DNA of 64,000 bases from Acetobacter cerevisiae (lineage in GTDB: Bacteria > Pseudomonadota > Alphaproteobacteria > Acetobacterales > Acetobacteraceae), in NCBI RefSeq assembly GCF_001580535.1, contig NZ_LHZA01000151.1, forward strand, positions 1-64,000, read 5' to 3'. Of the stretch, positions 35,913-45,620 are shown one piece after another. Position 1 is the first letter of the stretch, and every line of letters begins with the position of its first letter. The position numbers and the translations under genes were made by a program. Below the pieces are notes generated by a model. It saw only the letters and a list, made by a program, of their open reading frames with translations. It was not told the origin of the DNA and did no database searches.

Positions 35913-36655
35913 AGCGCCCCGCACTCTTCGCCGGAGAAGCCTCCGCCGCCATAGCCTTGCAGGACCGGCTGGACTATCAGTTTAGCAACCCGGCTCTGTT
36001 GCATGAAGCGCTGACGCATCGCTCTGCTGCGCATCAGAACGCAGGCGGGCGGCGGCGTCCGCAAAAAGCGCGGGGCATGGGCTCCAACGAACGTCTGGAA
36101 TTTATCGGGGACCGCGTGCTGGGTCTGCTGATGGCGGAATGGCTGCTGGAACGCTATCCGGCGGAGCAGGAAGGCGCGCTGGGCTCCCGTCTGGCGCATC
36201 TGGTCTCCCGCACAACGCTGGCAGAAATTGCCGAGCGGATTGATCTGCCCGCCAGTCTGGCTGTCGCAACGCATGAAGCCCGCGTTGGGGTGCAGAGCAC
36301 CGCCAATGTGGTGGCCGATGCGCTGGAAGCCGTGCTGGGCGCGGTGTTCCTGGATGGCGGGCTGGACCCGGCCCGGAACATTGTCCGCACGGCATGGAAG
36401 CCGCTGCTGGATGCGCAGGCCCGCCCGCCCAAGGACCCGAAGACGGCCTTGCAGGAATGGGTTCTGGGCCGGGGGCAGAGCCTGCCGGTGTATAAGACAA
36501 TCGGGGCCGATGGCCCCTCTCACGCGCCCTTGTTTGTGGTGCAGGTTACCGCTGGTGGCCGGAGTGGAGAAGGGCGGGCCGGGAGCAAGCGGGCCGCCGA
36601 GAGTGCCGCAGCAGCGGATCTGCTTGAACAACTTGGAGGCCCGCAACATGGGTGA
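35909..36655 (+). CDS. rnc: ribonuclease III
   Basis: Double-strand-specific endoribonuclease that processes rRNA and mRNA. The 248-residue protein has the catalytic signature NERLEFIGDRVLGL (60-73) and the ADALEAVLGAVFLDGG segment with the second acidic pair, then a C-terminal double-stranded-RNA-binding domain (from about 170) ending AAAADLLEQL. A basic Gly/Arg loop at 46-56 enlarges the N-terminal domain. GTG start overlapping lepB; the 3' end overlaps era by 8 bases. Confidence 0.97.
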   Translation: MKRPALFAGEASAAIALQDRLDYQFSNPALLHEALTHRSAAHQNAGGRRRPQKARGMGSNERLEFIGDRVLGLLMAEWLLERYPAEQEGALGSRLAHLVSRTTLAEIAERIDLPASLAVATHEARVGVQSTANVVADALEAVLGAVFLDGGLDPARNIVRTAWKPLLDAQARPPKDPKTALQEWVLGRGQSLPVYKTIGADGPSHAPLFVVQVTAGGRSGEGRAGSKRAAESAAAADLLEQLGGPQHG

Positions 36656-37547
36656 GACGACACGCTGCGGGTTTGCCGCTCTGGTGGGGGCACCGAACGC
36701 CGGTAAATCCACGCTGCTGAACAAAATGGCGGGGGCTAAGCTCTCCATTGTCAGCCCGAAGGCGCAGACGACCCGCGCCCGTGTGCTGGGGATTCTGATG
36801 CGCGGCACCACGCAGATTCTGCTGGTGGATACCCCCGGAATTTTCCAGCCGCGCCGCATGCTGGATCGCGCTATGGTGGCAGCCGCATGGAGCGGGGCGG
36901 AAGATGCGGACATCACGCTGCTGCTGGTGGATGCGCGCTCCGGCCTGACAGATGCGGTTAGCAGCATTATCGAACGTCTGGCCACCACAGGCCGCAAGGT
37001 CTGGCTGGTGCTGAACAAGACCGATCTGGTCTCACCCGAACGACTGCTGCCGCTCACGCAGGAAATCACAAAAAAGCTGACGGTGGAGCATGTCTTCATG
37101 GTCAGCGCCCGCTCTGGCAGCGGGGTGGAAGATCTGCTGGACCGTCTGGCCGCCAGCCTGCCGGAAGGCCCGTATCTTTATCCGGAAGATGATCTGACCG
37201 ATTTGCCGGACCGTCTTCTGGCTGCCGAACTGGTGCGTGAGCAGATCTTCCTGCAAACGCATGAAGAGGTGCCGTATGGCACGACAGTGGAGACGGAAAG
37301 CTACAAGGAACGGCCGGACGGCTCCGTGCGGATTGACGCGACCATTTATGTTGGGCGCACAGGGCACAAGGCGATTCTGATTGGTGAGCGCGGACAGAAA
37401 ATCCGCCAGATTGGGGAGCGCGCGCGTAAGCAGCTTTCCGGTCTGCTGGAGCGTCCGTGCCACCTGTTTCTGAATGTAAAAGAGCGCTCCGGCTGGGATG
37501 AAGAGCGCGCCCGCCTGCGGGCCATTGGTCTGGATGATGTGCCATAA
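36648..37547 (+). CDS. era: GTPase Era
   Basis: Essential GTPase for 30S subunit assembly that binds the 3' end of 16S rRNA. The 299 residues hold G1 GAPNAGKST, G3 DTPG, G4 NKTD and a C-terminal KH domain with GERGQKIRQIGERAR. The ATG at 36648 has a strong GGAGG eight bases upstream, inside the end of rnc; longer in-frame extensions lie antisensically in phase within rnc and are not credible. Confidence 0.97.
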   Translation: MGETTRCGFAALVGAPNAGKSTLLNKMAGAKLSIVSPKAQTTRARVLGILMRGTTQILLVDTPGIFQPRRMLDRAMVAAAWSGAEDADITLLLVDARSGLTDAVSSIIERLATTGRKVWLVLNKTDLVSPERLLPLTQEITKKLTVEHVFMVSARSGSGVEDLLDRLAASLPEGPYLYPEDDLTDLPDRLLAAELVREQIFLQTHEEVPYGTTVETESYKERPDGSVRIDATIYVGRTGHKAILIGERGQKIRQIGERARKQLSGLLERPCHLFLNVKERSGWDEERARLRAIGLDDVP

Positions 37548-37604
37548 GGCGACCCTCACCGCTTGTGGCCTTGCGTCATGAAGGATAAGAGAGGGGCGAC
37601 TTGT

Positions 37605-37634
37605 CCTGCCCCTGCATGGGGGCAGGGCCTTTTT
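37605..37634 (+). terminator. hairpin terminator after era
   Basis: CCTGCCCC (37605-37612) pairs with GGGGCAGG (37619-37626), loop of 6, then CCTTTTT. It separates the rpoZ-era operon from pyrH. Confidence 0.75.
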
Positions 37635-37660
37635 CAGACGATCTGCGTGATTGAGGGCCA

Positions 37661-38398
37661 ATGACTGCTTCCACTGGCGAGATGCCACCCCGTAAACGCG
37701 TATTGCTCAAAGTTTCCGGCGAGGCCCTGATGGGGTCAGGCGCTTATGGCGTCGATCAGCAGACGGTTGAGCGTATTGCCGCTGATGTTGCCGAGGTTGT
37801 GCGCAGCGGGTGGGAAGTCTGCCTGGTTGTGGGCGGTGGCAACATCTTCCGCGGTCTGGCCGCAGCGGCCAAAGGTATGGACCGCGCCCAGGGCGATTAC
37901 GCCGGGATGCTGGCGACCGTAATTAACGCTCTGCTGCTGCAGAACGCGCTGGAAGGGCAGGAACTCCCCACACGGGTGATGTCCGCCATTGCGATGTCCG
38001 CCATTGCCGAGCCCTATATCCGCCGTCGCGCTGTGCGGCATATGGAAAAAGGCCGGGTGGTGATTTTTGCGGCTGGCACCGGCAACCCCTTCTTCACCAC
38101 CGATACCGCCGCCGCTCTGCGTGCTGCGGAAATGGAATGTGATGTGCTGCTGAAAGGCACGCAGGTGGACGGCGTGTATTCGGCTGACCCCAAGCGTGAC
38201 CCGTCCGCCGTGCGGTATGAGCAGCTGACCTATATGGATGTGCTGTCCAAACAGCTGAACGTGATGGATGCCGCAGCCATCAGTCTGGCGCGTGAAAATC
38301 GTCTGCCGATTGTTGTGTTCAACATTGGTGAGCCGGGGTCTTTCCCGCGCGTGATGCGTGAAGAAGGCCCTTACACGCGGATTATCGAAACCGCGTAA
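37661..38398 (+). CDS. pyrH: UMP kinase
   Basis: Phosphorylates UMP to UDP for pyrimidine nucleotide synthesis. The 245-residue amino-acid-kinase fold shows [38 protein letters not shown] and [17 protein letters not shown]. It starts the classic pyrH-frr-uppS-cdsA-dxr run. The rpsB-tsf genes that often precede pyrH are not present here. Confidence 0.98.
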   Translation: MTASTGEMPPRKRVLLKVSGEALMGSGAYGVDQQTVERIAADVAEVVRSGWEVCLVVGGGNIFRGLAAAAKGMDRAQGDYAGMLATVINALLLQNALEGQELPTRVMSAIAMSAIAEPYIRRRAVRHMEKGRVVIFAAGTGNPFFTTDTAAALRAAEMECDVLLKGTQVDGVYSADPKRDPSAVRYEQLTYMDVLSKQLNVMDAAAISLARENRLPIVVFNIGEPGSFPRVMREEGPYTRIIETA

Positions 38399-38459
38399 AA
38401 CCAACGGACTATTGTGTCCGCGGCGTTCTGCCGCCGGACCCTGTTGTTGAGAGTGATGA

Positions 38460-38481
38460 GACGGACCTGTGCGGGTCCGTC
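38460..38481 (+). other. hairpin in the pyrH-frr spacer
   Basis: GACGGACC and GGTCCGTC form a perfect 8-bp stem with a 6-base loop, 19 bases before the frr GTG. No T-tract follows, so it may be an mRNA processing or stability element rather than a terminator. Confidence 0.5.
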
Positions 38482-38500
38482 GGGAAACGGGAGAGAGACC

Positions 38501-39064
38501 GTGTCTGATCTGAATGCCCTTCTGGAAGACCTGACGCGCCGCATGGATGGCGCTCTGGAAAGCCTGCGTCGTGACTTTGCCGGCCTGCGCTCTGGCCGCG
38601 CCAGCCCGGCCCTGCTGGAGCCGGTGCGCGTGGAAGCCTATGGCGGTGAAGTGCCGCTGACGCAGGTTGCCTCCATTGCCGTGCCGGAAGCACGGATGAT
38701 TACCGTACAGGTGTGGGACCGCGTGCTGGTGGGTGCTGTTGAGCGCGCCATTCGTGATTCCGGGCTGGGCCTGAACCCGGCATCCGACGGCCAGCTGATC
38801 CGCGTGCCGATTCCGCAGCTGACGGAAGAGCGTCGCCATGAACTGGCCAAGGCTGCCGCCCGCTATGCCGAAGGGGCCAAGATTGCCGCCCGTGGCGTGC
38901 GTCGTGATGGTATGGACAAGGCCAAGGGGTTTGAGAAGAAGAGTGAGATCAGTCAGGATGACGTCAAGACGTGGTCTGACGCCATTCAGAAGCTCACGGA
39001 CCAGTATGTGAAAAAAATTGATGACATGCTGGCTGAAAAAGACCGCGAGATTAAGCAGGTCTGA
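38501..39064 (+). CDS. frr: ribosome recycling factor
   Basis: With EF-G, splits post-termination ribosomes. At 187 residues it matches the family length (185 in E. coli), with the three-helix bundle motifs LRSGRASPALLEPV, AYGGEVPLTQVASI and LTEERRHELAK. GTG start at 38501 with GGGAGAGAG upstream; an earlier in-frame ATG at 38414 would add unrelated residues and is rejected. Confidence 0.97.
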   Translation: MSDLNALLEDLTRRMDGALESLRRDFAGLRSGRASPALLEPVRVEAYGGEVPLTQVASIAVPEARMITVQVWDRVLVGAVERAIRDSGLGLNPASDGQLIRVPIPQLTEERRHELAKAAARYAEGAKIAARGVRRDGMDKAKGFEKKSEISQDDVKTWSDAIQKLTDQYVKKIDDMLAEKDREIKQV

Positions 39065-39069
39065 CGCCA

Positions 39070-39858
39070 GTGGCGTCGGGATTCCTCTCTCTGGCCCGTG
39101 GTGGTGAAGCCGTGCCAACAAAATCATCCGGGACTGTAGACAGGAAATCTGTCGTCCCCGCGCATGTTGCCGTCATTATGGATGGCAACGGGCGCTGGGC
39201 GCTGGAGAGAGGTCTGCCGCGTCTGGCCGGGCATAAAGCGGGGGCGGAAGCTGTCTCCCGCTGCCTGCGTGCGGCCATGCATCGTGGTGTGAAATACCTC
39301 ACGCTGTATGCGTTTTCTTCCGAAAACTGGTCCCGCGAGCCTGCCGAGGTTGCGGATCTGACCAGCCTGCTGCGCTATTACCTGCGGCATAAGGTGGCGG
39401 AACTACACCGCGAGGGCGTGCGCATTCGCTTTATTGGCGATCTGGCGCGGTTTGACGTCAGCCTGCGGGAAGAGCTGGCGCGGGCGGAAACGCTCACGCG
39501 CAATAACGGTCGCCTGACCTTGCTGCTGGCCCTGTCTTACGGCGGCCGCGGCGATATTGTGCAGGCGGCGCGTCGTCTGGCGCAGTCCGTGCAGCAAGGC
39601 GATCTGAAGCCCGAAGAGATTAACGAAACCCTGTTTGCGGACAAGCTGTGGACCGCTGGCGTGCCAGACCCGGATGTGGTGGTGCGGACCAGTGGAGAAT
39701 TCCGGCTGTCCAATTTCCTGCTGTGGCAGAGCGCCTACGCGGAACTCGTTTTTCTGGATATTTTCTGGCCTGACTTCAATGAAGGGCATTTTGCAACCGT
39801 GCTGGAGGCCTATGCCCGCCGGGAACGCCGGTTTGGCACAAGGCCTTCTGCATCATGA
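39070..39858 (+). CDS. uppS: undecaprenyl diphosphate synthase
   Basis: A cis-prenyltransferase building the C55 carrier lipid for peptidoglycan and O-antigen. Signatures are HVAVIMDGNGRWA with the catalytic Asp, HKAGAEAV, FSSENWSRE and the C-terminal RTSGEFRLSNFLLWQ. Two GTG starts are possible, 39070 (262 residues) and 39112, with the second closer to the family N-terminus. The stop overlaps the cdsA ATG. Confidence 0.96.
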   Translation: MASGFLSLARGGEAVPTKSSGTVDRKSVVPAHVAVIMDGNGRWALERGLPRLAGHKAGAEAVSRCLRAAMHRGVKYLTLYAFSSENWSREPAEVADLTSLLRYYLRHKVAELHREGVRIRFIGDLARFDVSLREELARAETLTRNNGRLTLLLALSYGGRGDIVQAARRLAQSVQQGDLKPEEINETLFADKLWTAGVPDPDVVVRTSGEFRLSNFLLWQSAYAELVFLDIFWPDFNEGHFATVLEAYARRERRFGTRPSAS

Positions 39859-40685
39859 CGCAGCCTGACGCTTCTGCCTGGAGAGACCTGCGTACCCGCC
39901 TGATGTCTGCCTGTGTGCTGGTTCTGGTGGCGGGGCTGTGCATTGGCATGGGCGGCCTGCTGTATGACATCCTCATTCTGGGTGTAATGGGCGGTATGGC
40001 GGCAGAAGCGGCTATTCTGTTTGGCTTGTCCCCCAAATCATGGCGCGGCAGCATTTATGTGCTGTGGGCCATCGGGGCCGGTCTGGCGGCAGTTACGGGC
40101 CGCTGGGAAGCTTTTCCGATTTTCTGCCTGAGTTCTTTTGTCTTCGGCGCGCAGTTATGTGCCGTCATGTGCGTGATTGTGCTGGCAGGCACGGCCCTTG
40201 TCTGGCTGCGGCTGGAAAGCCTGTGGCCGGTGCTGTTTGTCGTCGCGGTTGTGGTGGCGAGTGACAGCACGGCCTACCTGACGGGCCGGCTGTTTGGCGG
40301 CCCCAAGCTGGCCCCGCGCATTTCTCCCGGCAAAACATGGTCTGGCTCCTTGGGCGGCCTTGTGGGTGCTGTGCTGTGCGGCTGCCTGATAGCCGCTCTC
40401 TCCGGGCAGGGTGGTGTGGCAACCGCCGCGTTCTGGGGTGCTGTTCTGGGCATTGTGGCTCAGGCGGGTGATCTGGCGGAAAGCGCTATGAAGCGCGCGC
40501 TGGGCGTGAAGGATTCCGGCACCCTGCTGCCGGGGCATGGCGGGCTGCTGGACCGGTTTGATGGTCTGGTTGTTGCGGCACCTGCGGCGGCTCTGGTGTC
40601 TTTGTGTGTGGCGGCTCCGGCACCGTTCTGGACGGCGGGCGCACACGCTGTTTTCGCGTTTCTGGCAGGAAAACTGCCGGGGTGA
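39855..40685 (+). CDS. cdsA: phosphatidate cytidylyltransferase
   Basis: Makes CDP-diacylglycerol from phosphatidate and CTP at the inner membrane. The 276-residue protein has about seven membrane helices and the family signature SAMKRALGVKDSGTLLPGHG followed by GLLDRFDG near residues 211-238. Start ATG overlaps the uppS stop by four bases (ATGA). Confidence 0.96.
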   Translation: MTQPDASAWRDLRTRLMSACVLVLVAGLCIGMGGLLYDILILGVMGGMAAEAAILFGLSPKSWRGSIYVLWAIGAGLAAVTGRWEAFPIFCLSSFVFGAQLCAVMCVIVLAGTALVWLRLESLWPVLFVVAVVVASDSTAYLTGRLFGGPKLAPRISPGKTWSGSLGGLVGAVLCGCLIAALSGQGGVATAAFWGAVLGIVAQAGDLAESAMKRALGVKDSGTLLPGHGGLLDRFDGLVVAAPAAALVSLCVAAPAPFWTAGAHAVFAFLAGKLPG

Positions 40686-40749
40686 GTCTCAACATGCGGC
40701 ACGGCCCTGTGGGGGCAGACCGCCTTCATCTGGTTTGAAAGAAAGCGCA

Positions 40750-41907
40750 ATGAGAACCGTTACCGTTCTGGGAAGCACAGGCAGCATTGGCTGTTCAACC
40801 GTGGATCTGCTGGAGCAGGCGCGTGACCAGTTCCGGGTACGGGCGCTGGTGGGCGGCAGTAATGCGGCAAAGCTGGCAGAGCAGGCCAAAAGCCTGAAAG
40901 CCGAACTGGCCGTTGTGGCGGATGAAAAAGCGTTTGAAGAGCTGCGCACCCTGCTGGCTGGCAGCGGCACCGAAGTTGCCTGCGGGCGTGAGGCAGTGAT
41001 TGCAGCGGCTGGCTTGCCGGCGGACTGGACCATGGCGGCCATTACAGGTGCTGCCGGACTGGAGCCGACGCTGGCGGCGGTCAAGAACGGCAAGTCCATT
41101 GCACTGGCAAACAAGGAAGCGCTGGTGTGTGCGGGCGATGTCATGCTGCGCGCCGTGGCAGACGCCGGGGCCACGTTGCTGCCTGTGGATTCCGAACATA
41201 ATGCGGTGGCGCAGGCCATGGCCGACAAGCAGGCCGATCAGGTTGCCAAAATCATCCTGACGGCCTCCGGCGGCCCGTTCCGTAAATCCAGCATGGAGGA
41301 AATGGAAGCCGCAACGCCCGCACAGGCGTTGAAGCACCCGACCTGGAGCATGGGTGCCAAAATCAGCATTGATTCCGCGACCATGTTCAACAAGGGGCTG
41401 GAAATTATTGAGGCTGCCCGCATTTTCGATCTGCCGGAAGACCGCATTGATGTGCTGGTGCACCCGCAGTCCGTGGTGCACGGGCTGGTGCAGTACACGG
41501 ATGGCAGCCTGATTGCGCAGATGGGTTCAGCCGACATGCGCATCCCCATCGCCCACACGCTGGCCTGGCCGAAGCGTATGAGCACGACCTCCAGCCATCT
41601 GGATCTGGCCGCGTTTGCAACACTGGAATTCAGTGCACCGGACATGGTGCGGTTCCCGGCCCTGCGTCTGGCGCGCGAGGCTCTGCGGAGTGGCGGTGCT
41701 GCGCCGGCCATTCTGTCCGCGGCTAATGAAATTGCGGTTGAAGCCTTCCTGAAGGAACAGATTGGCTTTCTGGACATTGCCCGCGTGGTCGAGCAGACCA
41801 TGACGGCTCTGGGTGCGCCCCCGGCAGACACGCTTGAAGCCGTGCTGCACTGGGATGCCGAAGCCCGCAAGGCGGCCCGTACCCATACTCTTGCCCTGGC
41901 CGCTTGA
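40750..41907 (+). CDS. dxr: 1-deoxy-D-xylulose 5-phosphate reductoisomerase
   Basis: Second step of the MEP isoprenoid pathway, making 2-C-methyl-D-erythritol 4-phosphate with NADPH and a divalent metal. The 385-residue protein starts with the Rossmann motif VTVLGSTGSIGCST and has ALANKEALV, PVDSEHNA (metal ligands), TASGGPFR and ATMFNKGLE. ATG 40750 gives the family N-terminus; the frame's upstream extension overlaps cdsA. Confidence 0.98.
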   Translation: MRTVTVLGSTGSIGCSTVDLLEQARDQFRVRALVGGSNAAKLAEQAKSLKAELAVVADEKAFEELRTLLAGSGTEVACGREAVIAAAGLPADWTMAAITGAAGLEPTLAAVKNGKSIALANKEALVCAGDVMLRAVADAGATLLPVDSEHNAVAQAMADKQADQVAKIILTASGGPFRKSSMEEMEAATPAQALKHPTWSMGAKISIDSATMFNKGLEIIEAARIFDLPEDRIDVLVHPQSVVHGLVQYTDGSLIAQMGSADMRIPIAHTLAWPKRMSTTSSHLDLAAFATLEFSAPDMVRFPALRLAREALRSGGAAPAILSAANEIAVEAFLKEQIGFLDIARVVEQTMTALGAPPADTLEAVLHWDAEARKAARTHTLALAA

Positions 41908-41941
41908 GAAAACAGCTCTCTGAGCCGATATTCGGATTATC

Positions 41942-43051
41942 ATGATACACGAATACCTCCGTACACTCATCTCCTTCGCCTTTGTGCTTGGCGTGCTCGT
42001 GAGCATTCACGAGCTGGGGCACTATCTGGCGGCGCGCTGGCGGGGGGTGCATGTGGAAGTGTTCTCTCTGGGCTTTGGCCCCGCTCTGTTCCGCTGGCAT
42101 GACCGCAGCGGCACGGAATGGCGCATCTGCCCCATCCCGCTGGGCGGTTACGTCCGCCCGCATGGGTTTGAAGACCCGGAAGATGCCACACCGGAGCAGA
42201 AGGCCGCGTGGCTTCCGGGCCGCACCTTTCATGATAAATCCGTCTGGTCCCGGGCGATCGTGATTGTCGCAGGGCCAGTGTTCAATTTCCTTCTGGCGAT
42301 CCTGCTGTTCACCATCATTTTCGCCTCGGTTGGTCAGCCCATCGTACGGAACGAAATTGCGGCCGTGCAGCCGGGCGGCGCTGCGGCTGCTGCCGGGGTG
42401 CAGGCTGGTGATGTGATCCGCAGAATCGGCACCCATGAGGTGACGGGCGTGCAGGATGCTCAGGCTACCATTCTGAGTGAGGCCGGTGCCAAGACCACGC
42501 TGACCGTCGGGCGCGGCGGGCAGGATGTGGATCTGCCTGTCACCATCGGGACGGCCCCGGAGTCGTCCTCCTCCACACCGCACGGCCAGCTTGGTGTGAT
42601 GTTTGCGACGGAAGCCGGCAAGCCGCTTTCCGTGCCCGGTGCTGTGGTGGCGGGGGTGAAGGCCACATGGACAACGTCCGTGCAAACGCTCGACGGCGTG
42701 TGGCAAATTCTGACCGGCCGCCATACAGCCAAGGATCTGGGCGGCCCGCTCAAGATCGCGCAGCTGTCGGGGCAGGTGGCTCAGTATGGTTTTGCCAGCC
42801 TGCTTTCGTTCATGGCTTTGCTTTCTGTCAATCTGGGGCTAATAAATTTGTTCCCGGTGCCGCTTCTTGATGGCGGACGCCTCGTTTTTTATGCCATAGA
42901 GGCTGTACGGGGGCGTCCGGTTTCAAAGCGGATTCAGGAAATCAGCTTTCAGGCCGGCTTCGCGCTTCTTGCAGGTCTGTTCTTGTTTTCGACATTTAAT
43001 GACCTGTCGGGTTTCGGACTGTTTAAGTGGATTGCATCGCTCGTAAGCTGA
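41942..43051 (+). CDS. rseP: site-2 zinc metalloprotease RseP
   Basis: Intramembrane protease that cleaves anti-sigma factors and remnant signal peptides. The 369-residue protein has HELGHY at residues 23-28 in the first helix, a periplasmic PDZ domain (about 130-210, PGGAAAAAGVQAGDVIRRI), and the second active-site element LLDGGRLVFY in the third helix. It is directly upstream of bamA, as in most proteobacteria, fitting a role in envelope quality control. Confidence 0.96.
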   Translation: MIHEYLRTLISFAFVLGVLVSIHELGHYLAARWRGVHVEVFSLGFGPALFRWHDRSGTEWRICPIPLGGYVRPHGFEDPEDATPEQKAAWLPGRTFHDKSVWSRAIVIVAGPVFNFLLAILLFTIIFASVGQPIVRNEIAAVQPGGAAAAAGVQAGDVIRRIGTHEVTGVQDAQATILSEAGAKTTLTVGRGGQDVDLPVTIGTAPESSSSTPHGQLGVMFATEAGKPLSVPGAVVAGVKATWTTSVQTLDGVWQILTGRHTAKDLGGPLKIAQLSGQVAQYGFASLLSFMALLSVNLGLINLFPVPLLDGGRLVFYAIEAVRGRPVSKRIQEISFQAGFALLAGLFLFSTFNDLSGFGLFKWIASLVS

Positions 43052-43180
43052 ATTACAGCAGGGTTGGAACGGAAGAACTTGCGTGACAAGGGTTATATCG
43101 GATACGTCCCCCTGCGGGCGACAGAACAACAGGGGAAGGTCTCCTGAGATGGGAACGCCCCCGATGGAGGATGGCAAATC

Positions 43181-45613
43181 TTGACGGGTAAGCGTTCAGC
43201 CCTCTTTGTTTCTGTCTGCGTGCTGCCTTTCTTCCTGGTGGAAGGAAAGGGCGCGCGGGCGGCGGCGACGGATCATGGTGCACAGTCACCAGCCTCCGTA
43301 TCTCCTGCCCGGCAGGCCAGACTCTCGGCATCCACATCCACTCTGGCCGGTCATTCCGGTGGGGTGATTGAAGATATTACGGTCTCCGGGAATACCCGTA
43401 TCGAGACCAATACCGTGCTGTCCTACATGGTGGTGCGTCCGGGAGATTCGTTCAGTCAGGACGATCTGGACCGCTCTTTGAAGACGCTCTACGCCACAGG
43501 GCTGTTCAAGGATGTGACCATGCGGCGCGAGGGGGGTATCCTCCACGTGCGTCTGGTCGAAAACCCGATCGTCAACCGCATTGTGTTTGAAGGCAATCAT
43601 GCCGCGAAGGACGAAGACCTGCGCAAGGTCATCGCTCTGCGTCCGCGTGCGGTGTTCTCGGCAGAAACCACAGCGGATGACCGGCAGAAGATTCTGGACG
43701 TTTACGCCCAGAAAGCCCGTTACGCTGCTGTTGTGACGCCACAGATTGTTCGTCTGGCGCATAACCGCGTGGACGTTGTCTTCCAGATTAATGAAGGCCC
43801 GCAGACGCTGATCCGCAAGATCAGCTTTGTCGGCAATAAAGCGTATTCCGAAGCGCGTCTGGCGAGCGTGGTCTCCTCCAAGGAAACTGCCTGGTATCGG
43901 TTCTTCTCATCGTCCGATGAGTACAACCCCGACCGCCTGAAGTATGATGCCGAACTGCTGCGCCGTTTCTATCTGGCCAACGGCTATGTGGATTTCGAGA
44001 TCAAGAACGCCACGGGCGAACTCTCTCCGGACCGCAAATCCTTCTACGTGACCTTCACGATGAACGAAGGCATTCGCTACCGTCTGGGCAAGGTGGATAT
44101 CCGTTCCAGCCTGCGGCACGTCCCGGCGAAGTCCCTGCGTAAGTATGTGGAGCTGTTTGCCCGCCAGTGGTACGACGGCAAGGCCGTGCAGGATAATGCC
44201 ACGGACATGGAGGAAATCCTTCAGGCTCAGGGCCATCCGTTTGCTATGGTGCGTCCGGAAATTGCGCGTAACCCGGAAAAGCACACCGTCAATCTGCTGT
44301 TTGATGTGAGCGAAGGCCCGCGCCGGTATATTGAGCGGATTGACGTGAACGGGAATACCGTCACGCAGGATAACGTTATCCGTCGCCAGCTGCCGTTTGC
44401 AGAAGGGGATCCGTACACCCCGAGCTACAAGAAATACGCCAAGCAGAGTCTGGAAGATCTCGGATTCTTCAAAAGCGTCTCGCTGGATGAAAATCAGGGG
44501 TCCACGCAGGACCGCACGAACGTTTCCGTCAATGTGACGGAAAAGCCGACGGGTGAATTCTCGCTCGGTGGTGGTTACTCGACCGACGTTGGTGTGCTGG
44601 GTAACATTGGCCTCAAACAGCATAACCTGCTGGGCACGGGTGTGGATGCCGGTCTGTCTGGCACCATGTCCATGTGGCAGAAACAGGCTGACTTCTCAGT
44701 GACTGATCCGGCCTTCCTGAGCCGGAACATGGTGGCGGGGATCGATCTGTACGGGATTGAGAACAAATACCAGACCTATCAGAACTATTCTGAAAGCCGG
44801 TATGGTCTGACCCTGCGTATGGGGTATGCCTATAACCGCTATCTGTCTCAGTCCTGGAGTTATACGCTGATGCGCCGTAACGTCGGGAACACGTGGGATG
44901 AGTCCTCGTGGTATGTTCTCGACAACAAAGGCGCGACGACGCTGTCCCAGCTGAGCACCAACCTGGTTTATGACACGCGAGACAACCACATGGCGCCGCA
45001 TAGCGGTTACATGGTTTCCGTCGGTGGTGATTTTGCCGGTCTGGGCGGGGATACCCGGTATCTGCGTGGTAAGGTGAATGGCGCGTACTATATTCCGCTG
45101 GATGACCTGACCAATAGCCATGAGTGGACGGTCGCCCTCCGGGCTGGCATGGGGTACATGACAGACTGGGGCAATGGTAAGAGCAGTATCATTGATAACT
45201 TCTATCTGGGCGGTAACAACCTGCGAGGCTTCCTGGACGGTGGCGCCGGGCCGCGGAGTATTGGTTACTACGGCCACTCCTCGGAAGATCTGCTTGGTGG
45301 CCGCTTCATGTATACTGCGTCCGCCCAGTTGAACTTCCCGATCCCGTTCCTGTCTGACATGGGTGTAAAAGGACGTGCCTTTGTTGACTCCGGGAGTGTT
45401 GCCGGTTTGCGTGTGCGGCGGAATATTATCAATCCTTATACCGACAAGCCTGATGTCAGCGGTAACACACTCCGGCCGCGTGTAAGTGCGGGTGCGGGCT
45501 TCTCCTGGAAGAGCCCGTTTGGCTTGCTGAATATCGATCTGGGTGTGCCTGTCATGCGCAGTCACAATGACCGGACACAGCTCCTTCGCTTTGGCTTCGG
45601 CCAGCAATTCTGA
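43181..45613 (+). CDS. bamA: outer membrane protein assembly factor BamA
   Basis: The central barrel of the BAM complex, which folds and inserts beta-barrel proteins. The 810 residues contain a signal peptide, five POTRA repeats (starting IEDITVSGNTRIETNTV), and the 16-strand barrel with GLGGDTRYLRG-type motifs, ending in RFGFGQQF. The start is TTG at 43181, preceded by GGAGG at 43166-43170; an ATG right after the SD opens a frame that stops after six codons, so TTG is the credible start. Confidence 0.97.
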   Translation: MTGKRSALFVSVCVLPFFLVEGKGARAAATDHGAQSPASVSPARQARLSASTSTLAGHSGGVIEDITVSGNTRIETNTVLSYMVVRPGDSFSQDDLDRSLKTLYATGLFKDVTMRREGGILHVRLVENPIVNRIVFEGNHAAKDEDLRKVIALRPRAVFSAETTADDRQKILDVYAQKARYAAVVTPQIVRLAHNRVDVVFQINEGPQTLIRKISFVGNKAYSEARLASVVSSKETAWYRFFSSSDEYNPDRLKYDAELLRRFYLANGYVDFEIKNATGELSPDRKSFYVTFTMNEGIRYRLGKVDIRSSLRHVPAKSLRKYVELFARQWYDGKAVQDNATDMEEILQAQGHPFAMVRPEIARNPEKHTVNLLFDVSEGPRRYIERIDVNGNTVTQDNVIRRQLPFAEGDPYTPSYKKYAKQSLEDLGFFKSVSLDENQGSTQDRTNVSVNVTEKPTGEFSLGGGYSTDVGVLGNIGLKQHNLLGTGVDAGLSGTMSMWQKQADFSVTDPAFLSRNMVAGIDLYGIENKYQTYQNYSESRYGLTLRMGYAYNRYLSQSWSYTLMRRNVGNTWDESSWYVLDNKGATTLSQLSTNLVYDTRDNHMAPHSGYMVSVGGDFAGLGGDTRYLRGKVNGAYYIPLDDLTNSHEWTVALRAGMGYMTDWGNGKSSIIDNFYLGGNNLRGFLDGGAGPRSIGYYGHSSEDLLGGRFMYTASAQLNFPIPFLSDMGVKGRAFVDSGSVAGLRVRRNIINPYTDKPDVSGNTLRPRVSAGAGFSWKSPFGLLNIDLGVPVMRSHNDRTQLLRFGFGQQF

Positions 45614-45620
45614 GGTAATG

